From NCBI GenBank assembly GCA_032622095.1, contig CP136066.1, forward strand, positions 202,762,978 to 202,826,977: 64,000 bases of DNA. Direction: 5' to 3'. Below are positions 46,805 to 57,980 of the stretch, piece by piece. Positions within the stretch are counted from its first letter, which is position 1. Every line of letters starts with the position of its first letter. The notes beneath the pieces are model-generated. The model saw only the letters and a list, made by a program, of their open reading frames with translations, had not been told where the DNA came from and ran no database searches. The position numbers were made by a program, and so were the translations under genes. The stretch is from Siphonodentalium dalli. Taxonomy: Eukaryota > Mollusca > Scaphopoda > Gadilida > Siphonodentaliidae.

Positions 46805-47205
46805 TAATTTCGTCGTAGAAAAGGATATGGGTCAATTATATGAACGGAAACAAGCATATAGAATACATCTGTAACACAGATAACTACATGCGAAGTAAAA
46901 ACTCTTTAGTTCCACATGTAGCGATGTCACTGATATTTGCCTGTAAATAGTATGATGGAATGCCTGAAAACATATACCGTGCAAACTTGCCAACGTATGA
47001 ACGTACCATAAGCCGTTCATTCACTTGCAATATTGCATGATATGGTTTGCAGGCATTTCGTCGTAGAAACGATATAGTGCCAGTATATGAAAGGAAATAA
47101 GCATATAGAATACATCTGTAACACAGATAACTACATGCGAAGTAAAAACTCTTTAGTTCCACATGTAGCGATGCCACTGATATTTGCCTGAAAATAGTAT
47201 GCAAT
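46805..47205 (+). repeat. Tandem duplication, about 250-bp period
   Basis: Two nearly identical blocks (from TTTCGTCGTAGAAA through TAGAATACATCTGTAACACA and ACATGTAGCGATG to GATATTTGCCTG) lie at 46806-46953 and 47056-47201. A third, inverted piece (CTATGACGAAATGCCTGCAAA) is at about 47364. Confidence 0.75.
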
Positions 47206-47466
47206 TACCTAGCAAGAATCAATAATACAGGTATTTGAAGTCAAATTACATTAGCACGGTTACAAGTGGAACTGCATAAAATTTAGGTCTCGTGTCTTTA
47301 GCTTTGGTAAAGATGCATGTTATGTGCACGTTTCCCTTCATATTCTGGCACCATGTGGTTTTCTATGACGAAATGCCTGCAAAATAGATCGTGCAAACTT
47401 GCCCTAAACCTAAATGTGACCCGCCATATCAAATCCAGTCGTATGTCGGGATTTTTTTTACCCTGT

Positions 47467-47535
47467 GCCAATGCATTCTCTTATATATGCGAGTCGACCA
47501 TAGGTCGCCTCGCATATTTAAGAGAATGCTTTGGC
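47467..47535. repeat. 69-bp hairpin module H9
   Basis: Left hairpin of a mirror pair. Its inner arm has ATTTAAGAGAATGCTTTGGC, two changes from the consensus. Confidence 0.9.
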
Positions 47536-47753
47536 CTAACAATTTTTTATCATTTTTTTTAAATAAATGTTTCTTACAATTTTTAGGACATAAAATAAAA
47601 AACATCCATTACCCTGCAGGGAGCCCCACACATATATAGAAACATATAGAAGAGTGTCGTCTGCTCATGTTTGTCTGGGGCTCTGTATGGGTGAAATTAT
47701 AAAATTGTTAAAGAATACAAGAACAAATTATTAAAATTGTAAAAAATTGTTAG

Positions 47754-47822
47754 GCCAATGCATTCTCTTATATATGCGAGGCGACCTATGGTCGACTCGC
47801 ATATATAAGAGAATGCATTGGC
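47754..47822. repeat. 69-bp hairpin module H10
   Basis: Right hairpin of the mirror pair. Confidence 0.9.
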
Positions 47823-47903
47823 ACAGGGTAAAAAAAAATCCCGACTTACGACTGGATTTGATATGGCGGATCACAAATGATTCCACCGCCAACAATAGAC
47901 ACT

Positions 47904-48343
47904 GTAAGTAATGCTGAATAGGTCATTGTCGCATGGTTTCTGGCAAAAAGACACCCAGGATCTCTCAAACTGTCAAAAAGACACCCAGGATCTCGTAAAC
48001 TGTCAAAAAGGCACCCAGGATCTCAAAGTCTCGCCAAACAACGGGAATTTTGTTTAGTCGTCTGCCATTAATATTATGATAATTATTTGTTTGTGATCGG
48101 AGTGAAATATCAATGAAATTTAATTCGGCTTTGAGTCTGACTGACAAGAGCAATTCCGCATCCTTGATAGTTGGACCAATATTAATAGCAGACGACTAAA
48201 CAAAATTCCCGTTGTTTGGTGAGACTTTGAGATATTGGGTGTCTTTTTGACAGTTTAAGAGATCCTGGGTGTCTTTTTGACAGTAATCCTGGGTGTCTTT
48301 TTGCCAGAAACCATGCGACAATGACCTATTCAGCGTAAGTAAT
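47904..48343. mobile_element. Mutator-like (MULE) non-autonomous element with 9-bp duplication
   Basis: A 422-bp element (47913-48334) is flanked by a perfect 9-bp direct repeat, GTAAGTAAT, at 47904-47912 and 48335-48343. Terminal inverted repeats of roughly 165 bp begin GCTGAATAGGTCATTGTCGC. Each contains three tandem copies of a CTGTCAAAAAGACACCCAGG-type subrepeat, followed by CAACGGGAATTTTGTTTAGT. Long inverted repeats with a 9-bp duplication are the known signature of Mutator-like elements. No transposase is encoded. Confidence 0.85.
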
Positions 48344-48446
48344 TCCTTTATAATATTGACGCTGTTTTTGTCCATTTTGATATCAAATTTATGAGTATAA
48401 TTTTGGCATGATTCTTTGTTGTTCCGTTCTTAACACTTCATCGGAG

Positions 48447-50000
48447 TGTTTCTCATCACTTTAACTTTCTATTTGTACAGTCAGTTCGTGTACCTGTGTT
48501 TCACATCACTTTAACTTTCTATTTGTACAGTCAGTTCGTGTACCTGTGTTTCATATCACTTCAACTTTCTATTTGTGCAGTCAGTTCGTGTACCTGTGTT
48601 TCACATCACTTTAACTTTCTATTTGTACAGTCAGTTCGTGTACCTGTGTTTCACATCACTTTAACTTTCTATTTGTGCAGTCAGTTCGTGTACCTGTGTT
48701 TCACATCACTTTAACTTTCTATTTGTACAGCCAGTTCGTGTACCTGTGTTTCATATCACTTTAACTTTCTATTTGTACAGTCAGTTCGTGTACCTGTGTT
48801 TCACATGACTTTAACTTTATATTTGTACATTCAGTTCGTGTACCTGTGTTTCACATCACTTTAACTTTCTATTTGTGCAGTCAGTTCGTGTACCTGTGTT
48901 TCACATCACTTTAACTTTCTATTTGTACAGTCAGTTCGTGTACCTGTGTTTCACATCACTTTAACTTTCTATTTGTACAGTCAGTTCGTGTACATGTGTT
49001 TCACATTACTTTAACTTTCTATTTGTATAGTCAGTTCGTGTAGCTGTGTTTCACATCACTTTAACTTTCTGTTTGTACAGTCAGTTCGTGTAGCTGTGTT
49101 TCACATCACTTTAACTTTCTATTTGTGCAGTCAGTTCGTGTACCTGTGTTTCACATTACTTTAACTTTCTAGTTGTACAGCCAGTTCGTGTAGCTGTGTT
49201 TCACATCATTTTAACTTTCTATGTGTACAGCCAGTTCGTGTACCTGTGTTTCACATCACTTTAACTTTATATTTGTACAGTCAGTTCGTGTACCTGTGTT
49301 TCACATCACTTTAACTTTCTATTTGTCCAGTCAGTTCGTGTACCTGTGTTTCACATCACTTTAACTTTCTATTTATACAGTCAGTTCGTGTACCTGTGTT
49401 TCACATCACTTTAACTTTCTATTTGTACAGCCAGTTCGTGTACCTGTGTTTCACATCACTTTAACTTTCTATGTGTACAGTCAGTTCGTGTACCTGTGTT
49501 TCACATCACTTTAACTTTCTATTTGTACAGCCAGTTCGTGTACCTGTGTTTCACACTACTTTAACTTTCTATTTGTGCAGTCAGTTCGTGTACCTGTGTT
49601 TCACATCACTTTAACTTTCTATTTGTACAGCCAGTTCGTGTACCTGTGTTTCACATCACTTTAACTTTCTATTTGTGCAGTCAGTTCGTGTACCTGTGTT
49701 TCACATCACTTTAACTTTCTATTTGTACAGCCAGTTCGTGTACCTGTGTTTCACATCACTTTAACTTTCTATTTGTGCAGTCAGTTCGTGTACCTGTGTT
49801 TCCCATCACTTTAACTTTCTATTTGTGCAGTCAGTTCGTGTACCTGTGTTTCACACTACTTTAACTTTTTATTTGTACAGTCAATTCGTGTACCTGTGTT
49901 TCAGATGACTTTAACTTTCTATTTGTACAGTCAGTTCGTGTACCTGTGTTTCACATCACTTTAACTTTCTATTTGTACAGCCAGTTCGTGTACATGTGTA
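48447..50000 (+). repeat. 50-bp minisatellite, 31 units
   Basis: The unit is TCACATCACTTTAACTTTCT, ATTTGTACAG, TCAGTTCGTG, TACCTGTGTT. It is more diverged than the 76-bp array: GTACAG/GTGCAG, TCAG/CCAG and TACC/TAGC variants recur. No consistent open frame spans it. Confidence 0.95.
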
Positions 50001-50139
50001 TTTTTGTCGTCGACTTGTTTTTGCGGACAATATTTACACATTAGTCGAATCAATCTGGCGAATTTATCGTTCAATTAATACAACGTTCTGAGCTATTGGA
50101 ATGGCTCCGTCATCCACACTCGGACATGGCGAACATTTC

Positions 50140-50810
50140 AGGGCCGTGTTCAATGTTTGTCTCCAAGGGAAGAATAGCTTACGTTGTTGACAATGCATTC
50201 CACTGTATTTTCCTTCCAACACTTCACCTCTCTCGTGAAAGCCTGACGCCAACTCCAATCAACTGATTGTTAAATTTACCCTCTTGCTGCATGGGGATGG
50301 TAAAGATAGTTACGGAGTCGTGGGCCCTTTCTTTCATTTTGATCTATCTTGGCACCACAACACCCCCAATTTGTATTTCAAAGTTTTGTTTCGGTGTATT
50401 TTCAGTTACCAACCCCCTTTTTCGAAGATTTGAGACAAAGATCTACTCGATAACATAACCCTTCAATGTATCACATATGTTTTCGTTATTGATACTGTGC
50501 AACGCTTTTTTACACAGTTGGTGACAAGCTCAACGTAGTGGGTTTTTTTAATTTAAATGCATGTTTTTATTTTTGTTTATGTTTTATGTGTTTCATTTTT
50601 ATTAACTTGTTCGATGCTTCGATAGGGCTCACCCTTTCCTACTGCGATCCTCCTGTAATTACAAACAGGAACAAATAGCTTATGCTGTTGACAATGCATT
50701 CGGTTATATTTTCATTCTAACACCTCCCCTCTCTCGTGACAGCCTGGTGATAACTCCCATCAACTGATTGTTAAATATAAAATATACCCTCTTGTTGTGG
50801 AGTTTAATCG
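50140..50810 (+). repeat. Diverged direct duplication, about 130 bp each
   Basis: ATAGCTTA(C/T)G(T/C)TGTTGACAA, TGCATTC and CTCTCTCGTGA, CAACTGATTGTTAAAT occur in the same order at 50170-50290 and 50675-50800. The sequence between is unrelated and non-coding. Confidence 0.6.
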
Positions 50811-51870
50811 TATAATATTGGTTTTGGTGTTCCAAGACATCTCGCCTAGCTGTGCGTATGCTCCATCTGATAAGTCGACAGATATGACCGGAATATCGTG
50901 GCTGATATATTTGAGTTTGTCTGTTTTGTTTCCTTTAATTCTATGATTGAACTGGTTATAACAACATATTGATATATCAAATATCCCTCGCCCGCACCAG
51001 ATTCTGTCAAGTAAAAAAATATAAAAAGCACAACACTTTAATACGAATAAAAACAAGAATAAAAATTGAACAGGCACAAATGAAATGAAGCGATCTCAAA
51101 TTATTGAGAAAAAAAATCACTTTTTCAGCGCTGCATCTCCCTTTAATATGTTATAGAATGTTTATAGAATGTTTTAAGATTATTATTCCGATCAACATGA
51201 ACATTTCTATATATGACACTCGAAACAGGACACTCATATTTGATATATTCTTCAATACTATCCAAAACCCGACAACCTCAAAGGGAGAGGTACCTAAATC
51301 CAGTCATGTACATGCATGGGGCCATCTGCTATACTCAACAGAAAACAATTAAAATGAGTCAAGAATTAAAGCTATATACACTCATAACACTCCACAGTTT
51401 CGAATGATCAGTAGGGGTGATTGTATAGATATAAAGTGCTAGTGGTTTCTGGCAACATTCATGTGGTATGTATATTGAGACAAGGTGGGATATGACTTTG
51501 TGTAATTTTAGAAGGTGTTCTAGACTGATGAAAAAATTAAGTGCAAGTGACCTTGACCCCACCCATAGACAGCAGTAGCGTTTCCTGCGAAACAGTGGCT
51601 CTAGATACTGGGTAAATTTTTTGGCACCCAAAATTTGTCATCTGCATTAAAAATTGATTTTCTGGAATTGTAAACGGAGAAAGTTTGAAATGTTGTCATG
51701 TTGATGTTGGAAGCCAGAGGCCTTTGAACCACCATAGGTGACCATGCTAGAAAAATTCTGGTATTCATGCCCCTTGGGTATGAAAATGCAATATTTTTGT
51801 CATTTTCTAAATAAAAATCACATTTTCGATCAAAAGATCAAGGCCCATAACTCTTGATAGCCCATATATT
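50811..51870. other. Non-coding stretch, nothing recognised
   Basis: Overlapping short frames of 60-105 codons on both strands show no domain character. Confidence 0.45.
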
Positions 51871-52320
51871 GGTTACACAGGTGTAAATGTTTTCAATAGG
51901 CCTCAGCGCTAACGTTTTAGCGTATACTATTGGCAATATAAACATTGGGTCCAAAATTTTCTTTAAATCTGAAAAATTTACACTTTGGGAAACTTTTTGC
52001 ACAAAAAAATCAGGTACGACAGGCAGGGAATTCGCCTTTAAATCTTGTGTTTTCCTAACTAGTGTCAGAACCGCATAAAAAATACTGTCATATTTTAGAC
52101 CATAACAAAAAATTCAAACTTCACTACAGAGGGTTAATTCCTGTGCCAATGGCTATTTTACCAGTGGGAAACCATAGGGAAGAGGTGTGATGATTTTTTT
52201 ATGCAAAAAGCACACAAGGCTATTGACCAATCAGGGCCCAGTGTCTATTTTATTCTCTCCTATATATTCCTCCCGCATCCGCTAGAGGTCTCTCCTAACC
52301 TTATGTACACCAGTGTAACC
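51871..52320 (+). mobile_element. GGTTACAC MITE, copy 1
   Basis: 450 bp with inverted ends GGTTACACAGGTGTAAATG and GTACACCAGTGTAACC. The body is shared with 53205-53771, for example AACGTTTTAGCGTATACTAT and ACCAGTGGGAAACCATAGGG. The 63-codon frame near its left end is repeated in copy 2, but I see no known domain. Confidence 0.8.
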
Positions 52321-53204
52321 TAAAGCGATAGCCAGCCTTTTCCCTACATTTCTTCAGAATTGCCCAACAATGGAAAAGATGTGTTCAAAAACAATATCAC
52401 TTCTGTGGTTCTTTATTTATCACACACAATTTAACCCCACCCCCTTTAACACATTATTCATCAAAAAAGCACAAATTTCCACCACAGGTCATGTTCAGGC
52501 CCCATTTTCACACAGTTTTTGGGGTCTGGTGTTGCAAACTTGGCTCAGCTATGGAAGACTGTACAAGATCCTTTCCATGAGAGAACTTCTGGTAATGTGA
52601 GGTCATTGAGTCCAGATTTGATCAGCTGAGCATGAAGCACATGACTTTATCAGCACATTGAAGACTAAAATATGATATTTTCAGGTCTGCAAGGGTGATC
52701 CGAGATAACTGGATGTGGGTGTATATTGAATTAGTTGAACAAAAATATGCTCTCTTTGAAGTGCTGAAAGCATTTTCTTATATGTGTCCATGTTTTAGTG
52801 CTATTAACCTTCAAATGACCATACCCACCAGTGGAAATGACTAACTTGTATGATATATATATGTATATCACTGGCTATAAAATCCAAAATACTTGTCACA
52901 TTAGCTTCTTATAACAAGTGATATGTGTCTCATTGACATGCTCATGTTATGGGTCATTTGCATTATCATGTGACTACTACCACCTTGAAAAAAATTGAAA
53001 ACATATTGAAAAATTGGCAATTTTTATGAAAAAATCATACTATTTTTGGCTGATATAAGAGCAAGAAGACATCAGCAGCAAGAATAGCTACACCATGCAT
53101 GACAGATTCATTGGACTGAAAGACCAGGCTGTTAAGAATGCAATGAAACACTTTAAAGTGACTCCCAGGAATCAAAAAGGCCAAAAAGCTCATTTTCCCC
53201 TTTA
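52321..53204. other. Non-coding stretch between two MITE copies
   Basis: No gene, repeat or inverted structure recognised. Confidence 0.45.
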
Positions 53205-53771
53205 GGTTACACAGGTGTAAATGTTTTCCATAGGCCTCAGTGCTAACGTTTTAGCGTATACTATTGGCAATATAAACATTGGGTCCAAAATTTTCTTTAA
53301 ATCTGAAAAATTGACACTTTGGGAAACTTTTACACAGGTGTAAATGTTTTCCATAGGCCTCAGTGCTAACGTTTTAGCGTATACTATTGGCAATATAAAC
53401 ATTGGGTCCAAAATTTTCTTTAAATCTGAAAAATTGACACTTTGGGAAACTTTTTGCACAAAGAAATCAGGTACGACAGGCAGGGAATTCGCCTTTAAAT
53501 CTTGTGTTTTCCTAACTAGTGTCAGAACCGCATAAAAAAATACTGTCATATTTTAGACCACAACAAAAAAATCAAACTTCACTACAGAGGGTTAATTCCT
53601 GTGCCAATGGCTATTTTACCAGTGGGAAACCATAGGGAAGAGGTGTGATGATTTTTTTATGCAAAAAGCACACAAGGCCAATCAGGGCCCAGTGTCTATT
53701 TTATTCTCTCCTATATATTCCTCCCGCATCCGCTAGAGGTCTCTCCGAACCTTATTTACACCAGTGTAACC
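53205..53771 (+). mobile_element. GGTTACAC MITE, copy 2 with internal 123-bp duplication
   Basis: Same ends and body as copy 1. The first 123 bp (TTACACAGGTGTAAATGTTT ... GGGAAACTTT) is present twice in tandem, at 53207 and 53330, giving 567 bp. It also lacks a 6-bp piece (CTATTG, GCTATTGACC in copy 1). Confidence 0.85.
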
Positions 53772-53934
53772 TATTATGGGCATTATGTATCAAATTCTGA
53801 ATGCCTATTCTATACTAATTTCAGGCATATATATATTGTCTATATGGTTTGGGATCATAATCCAGATAAATGTCAATGAATCTATGCCCCCCCCCCCTAG
53901 TGTTGGGCCCCTGTCTGTTGAAACTGTGCACAAA

Positions 53935-54268
53935 GAGCGACGTATAACAACCTGATGATTATAACGAAAATGAGTAAAACATAACATGCTATTATGAATC
54001 TATGATCATGTTGTTTTACATCGTTCATATAGTACAGTAATGCTCTAAATAATCGACTCCTTAACCACAGCAGAATTATGGGTAACTTTTCAGGATTTAG
54101 TCGATAATATGGCTTGTTGTCATTCATCGGAAAGCTCTCACTAAGATACTAATACATACGTGTATTTTGAACTCATCCCGGACTCAAATTCATTCATTTG
54201 TTGTATATTTTCCATTGAATATAATAGGAGATGGTCTCATGCATGGCTGGATTTAGGTATATTCTCCC
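53935..54268. mobile_element. Foldback MITE, diverged relative of 10.8 kb
   Basis: ATTATAACGAAAATGAGT, TTTTACATCGTTCATATAGT, ACTCAAATTCATTCATTTGT and ATGGTCTCATGCATGGC match segments of 10831-11150, with a CCCTTTAA right end. Confidence 0.55.
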
Positions 54269-54269
54269 T

Positions 54270-54748
54270 TTAAAGGTACTCAACCCGATAAAACTCCTCT
54301 CAATTACTATTTCAATGGCTTCGGGGGTCAAAAATATTTGATTCGAGTCGAGGAAGTCACCCATCAAAGCTCAGATTTGTTAGATATCGATTTTAGAAAT
54401 CTATTATTTTTCATTATCGGGAATTCTTTCTGGCCCAGTACGTAGTCAATTATTACCACTTGATTATAGAGTTATCCATCCTTGTCTGTTTGAATAGAAT
54501 TTTGGCATAAAATCTCGAGCATGTTACCAAATTGACGGCAGTTATAAGTACTCATCTCGAGAACATAAGAATTTTCAAAAATCAATATCTAATAACTCTG
54601 AGCTTTGTTTGATGGGTTCCTCGACTCGAATCAAATATTTTTTACCCCCAAAGCCAAAGAAATAGTAATATAGGACCCTCTGATCGGATTGTTGTTGTTG
54701 GAATCTGTTGAGATGGGGACCCTCTTTACGGGTTGAGTACCTTTAAAC
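54270..54748. mobile_element. AGGTACTC MITE, foldback copy
   Basis: The ends are TTTAAAGGTACTCAACCCG and CGGGTTGAGTACCTTTAAA. The left 150 bp (GGGGGTCAAAAATATTTGAT, CGAGTCGAGGAAGTCACCC) is mirrored in the right part (GGGTTCCTCGACTCGAATCA, AATATTTTTTACCCCCAAAG), so this copy is a long inverted repeat. TTAA or TTTAAA is the likely target sequence. Confidence 0.8.
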
Positions 54749-54899
54749 TAATTATATCCAGTCTGTCCTCATGAAAATAAGCTCATATTTAACTTATTTC
54801 AAAAACACAAATGAGCCCATATCGCCATTATTTTTAATCTGAATTACGCTCTATGTGACCCGAAAATCGACTTACCAGATGTTCGCTCTTAAATGGTAA

Positions 54900-55420
54900 T
54901 GTTAATGGACACTGTTAAATGTAAAAACCTTATCATGTTTTTACTATTACACATTTATGGAGGAATAATGTTGATACCACATACTCTATTAAATTCTTCT
55001 AATATTATCCCTTTTTGTCACTTTTAGTCCAATTGAATGAATAAATTTAAGTATGCTTTGAGAACAGTAATAATATCTATCTCATCAGTCATTTTATTTT
55101 TTATTTTTTATTTTTATGTTTTATTTCAGTCATTTTTATTTTAGTCATCTATATATTTAAGAACCATCTGAAGAAATTCATATCAGCTTCAAACAATCTT
55201 AACCTGGAAAACCAAATACTACATTGTCTGAATGAGGATACATGTAGCTTAGAGTCGGAATATGATATTTTTTTCCCTGGGAGGTGTAGGAAGATGACCA
55301 GTTGGTCATACCACCTCCCGGTAATAAATATATACCACATTTAATTGATTATTTTCAGCATTTATTATTATACTGGTTATAAATTACTGAATAAAATCAG
55401 GCTATCTATCTATCTCTTTA
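54900..55420 (+). mobile_element. Possible LINE 3' region with (TATC)n tail
   Basis: TTATAAATTACTGAATAAAATCAGGC followed by CTATCTATCTATCTC resembles the terminus of a non-LTR element. T-rich tracts precede it. There is no coding remnant. Confidence 0.35.
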
Positions 55421-55539
55421 TAATGTATTTTCACTGTGGTCCGCGCCATAAAACGGAATAAACTTTATAGTTCCACTAAGGGCTCATTTCAGAATCAAAT
55501 AAGTCCAATATGAACCTATCTACAAGAGGATATGTTGAT

Positions 55540-55712
55540 ATATCAGATCTTAAACTAAATATGGTAAGACCCCCCCCCCCCCCACACACACACACCCCTC
55601 GAAACCCAGCGAATAATCTTAAACTAAATTTGGTAAGACCCCCCCCCCCCCCCCACACACACACACCATCACCCCTAAAAAAACCAGCGAATAATTTTTA
55701 ACTAAATATGAT
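55540..55712 (+). repeat. Tandem triplication with C tracts and (CA)n
   Basis: Units begin AATCTTAAACTAAAT(A/T)TGGTAAGA and run through a 15-18 base C tract, ACACACACAC and AAACCCAGCGA. Two full units and a third partial one (ATTTTTAACTAAATATGATC) are present. Confidence 0.8.
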
Positions 55713-55955
55713 CATATCTCCCCGACCCATCAACAAACCCTCGAATATGAACAGTTTTAAAAATGTAATGATTATTTTTGCTAACAACATTGCTGTAACT
55801 ATAGTTCTTTGTGACCCCAACGTCAGACAATCATGATGAGATGAGTTTATTCAGATCTTATGGAATGTGAGTGGTATGGGAACAAAATGTGGATTTCTGT
55901 TTGAGCCTATAAACGACGAATGAATCAAGCCTGCAAATAGCGTGTCTGTCATTTA

Positions 55956-56045
55956 CAGAATGAGGTCCCCAGAGGGTGGGTTTAGTGATGCTATCTGCAC
56001 AGCGGGCTAGCATCACCAAATTCACCCTCTGGATACCTCATTCTG
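55956..56045. repeat. Hairpin, GAATGAGGTCC family, copy c
   Basis: CAGAATGAGGTCCCCAGAGG is mirrored by CCTCTGGATACCTCATTCTG, with a GCACAGCGGGCTAGC centre. Confidence 0.8.
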
Positions 56046-56287
56046 CTTAGGCCTCATCTTCTGGGAAGATCGTAGGTCTGCCATAGCAGGCCTCATCTTC
56101 TGAGAAGTATCTATAGTATCAAACTAACATTGTTTTTAGTAACATTTCCCTTCTAGGAAGTTTCTATATCCCCTAATTTGCAGAAGATAAAATTCATAAT
56201 TCAGGTGCCCAATGGGTGAACATCACCAACTTCAACTGGGGAACTTCAATTTGATCGTAGGTCTGCCATAGCAGTTGAGGGACTTAG

Positions 56288-56378
56288 CAGAATAAGGTCC
56301 CCATAGGGTGAATTTAGTGATGCTAGCCCGCTATGCGGGATAGCGTCACTAAATTCACCCTCTGGGGACCTCATTCTG
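56288..56378. repeat. Hairpin, GAATGAGGTCC family, copy d
   Basis: CAGAATAAGGTCCCCATAGG is mirrored by CCTCTGGGGACCTCATTCTG. The centre CCCGCTATGCGGG is reversed relative to copy b. Confidence 0.8.
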
Positions 56379-56622
56379 CAAATGACACACACGCTATTTG
56401 CAGGCTTGGAAAGAATATTGCGTAAATAACAACGTCTTTATTGAATGAAGAGAACCGCCGCCTTGTTTACAATAAACGAAAACAAACATCGAACATTGTT
56501 TGTGTCTGGCGAAATGTTGATTTGATATGAGATTTCGTTTGGTACAAATATAAGCTACCACCGCGAGCCACGGTCGAGTGGTTTATGTGCTGTCCTCAAT
56601 ATAATTATGGTGCTGGATATTT

Positions 56623-56713
56623 GCTGAATGAGGTCCCCAGAGGGTAAATTAGTTACCCTATACCGCATAGCGGGCTAGCATTACTAAATTCACCATCTGA
56701 GAACCTCATTCTG
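56623..56713. repeat. Hairpin, GAATGAGGTCC family, copy e
   Basis: CTGAATGAGGTCCCCAGAGG is mirrored by CCATCTGAGAACCTCATTCT. Confidence 0.75.
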
Positions 56714-57129
56714 CATGGCCTCATATGCTATGAGAGACATAGACTCAGATTGAAGTTTCCGAATGGTGAACATTGTTGTCATGTACACCCATTGGGAACC
56801 TCGATTATGCAATGTGTCGTCTGCCAATTTTATGATCGTCAGACAATCACGATGGGATGAGTTTATTCAGATGTTATGGAATGTGAGTAGTATGGGAACA
56901 AAATGTGGATTTTATATGAGATTTCGTTTGGTAAAAATATCAGCTACCACCGCGAACTACGGTCGAGTGGTTTATGTGCTGACCTCAATATATGGGGCAA
57001 GATATTTGCAGAGTGACGTCCCCATAGCAGCGGGCTAGCATCACCAAATTCATCATCATCTTCATCTTCATCGCCTCGTCTGCCATGGGATAACTAGACA
57101 CAGATTTCAGATGGTGATCACATCCATTA

Positions 57130-57980
57130 TGCATCTCGATTGAGCATTGTGTCGTCTGCCAATTTGAGGATATATGCGGGTTAAAAAATCCCTGGCAACT
57201 GATTGGTGCATTATCTTCAGAAAATTAAATGCATAAAATTTTAAAATATGCATATCCTGATCAAATCATGTAGATACTGAATATGAACTATGTTTATTAT
57301 AGGGAATTTGGGATGAGAAATGATATAAGGGTAGGTGAATTTTTGTTTTAATAATTTACTGCTGAACTGGGTAGTAATAAAAGCGGGAAATTTTGAACTG
57401 GAAATGCTCCGGTACCCCGAATATTTCTTCAGTTCAAATTATGTCCCAGGTTTGGTTCTTCCAGAATTGAAGGGCAAATTGTACAAATTATTGGAATCCC
57501 GCGCATGTTGGGACATAATGTTAACACTACGGCCAATGGGAAATAATTAGTTCTTTGTAACCTATAGACTATTGTTTTTCATTTTCTAAATAACAGGCTC
57601 CATGAGTCCACACAACACGGGAAACATGGTTTATTCTTGGAAGTGTACACCGTTTCGGGTTCGAGGTAGGTGTCAAATCTAGCACGATCTCGCTATCCAA
57701 GCTTCGGTTGTCATAATATTTACATTCTCTTGGTAAATAATAAGTGTGTGGATTGCACTCAGTTGTTATCCTCGCTTTTATAAACTGGATTGTTCGGCAG
57801 TAGATTTATGTACAGAGATCATTTGTAGACGGAGTTCCCGGTTGATTGCTGTACATCAGCCTCTTCTGAGAGGATCAAGTGGTGATCTAAATATCCCCGC
57901 TGTAGTCGGGATAGGTACCAACTGGCCTACACTAGCGGAGAGGAGATAGAAGGCAAGGTCGACTCTCTACCATGCAATGA
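57130..57980. other. Non-coding stretch, nothing recognised
   Basis: A 71-codon frame (57335-57550) overlaps a spaced inverted repeat ATTATGTCCCA...TGGGACATAAT, so a decayed element is more likely than an exon. Confidence 0.4.

Larger units (their letters stand above)
47416..47874. mobile_element. Complete hairpin element with GTGACCCGCCATATC ends
   Basis: Inverted ends GTGACCCGCCATATCAAATC and GATTTGATATGGCGGATCAC extend about 50 bp inward, through TCCCGACTTACGACTGG, to hairpins H9 (47467-47535) and H10 (47754-47822). Between the hairpins are A/T-rich spacers and the CCCTGCAGGG module. AAAT directly flanks both ends (47412-47415 and 47875-47878) and may be a 4-bp target duplication. The ends differ from the TTAA elements although the hairpins are the same. 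Confidence 0.8.
55930..57120. mobile_element. Hairpin repeat cluster, GAATGAGGTCC family, second cluster
   Basis: Three full hairpins (55956-56045, 56288-56378, 56623-56713) and a partial one at about 57010 alternate with shared segments: CATCACCAACTTCAACTGGG, GATCGTAGGTCTGCCATAGC, CACCGCGA(G/A)C(C/T)ACGGTCGAG and GAGTTTATTCAGAT. Adjacent blocks are partly inverted, as if the unit had been duplicated and flipped. Confidence 0.7.

Noticed and set aside
52370..52600. 76-codon frame as an exon
   Set aside because: No domain, no splice context, and T/A-rich composition like the surroundings.
51871..53204. The two GGTTACAC copies as long terminal repeats of an LTR retrotransposon
   Set aside because: They are direct repeats, but they have inverted ends of their own, lack TG...CA termini, and enclose only 884 bp without primer-binding site, protease, RT or integrase signal.
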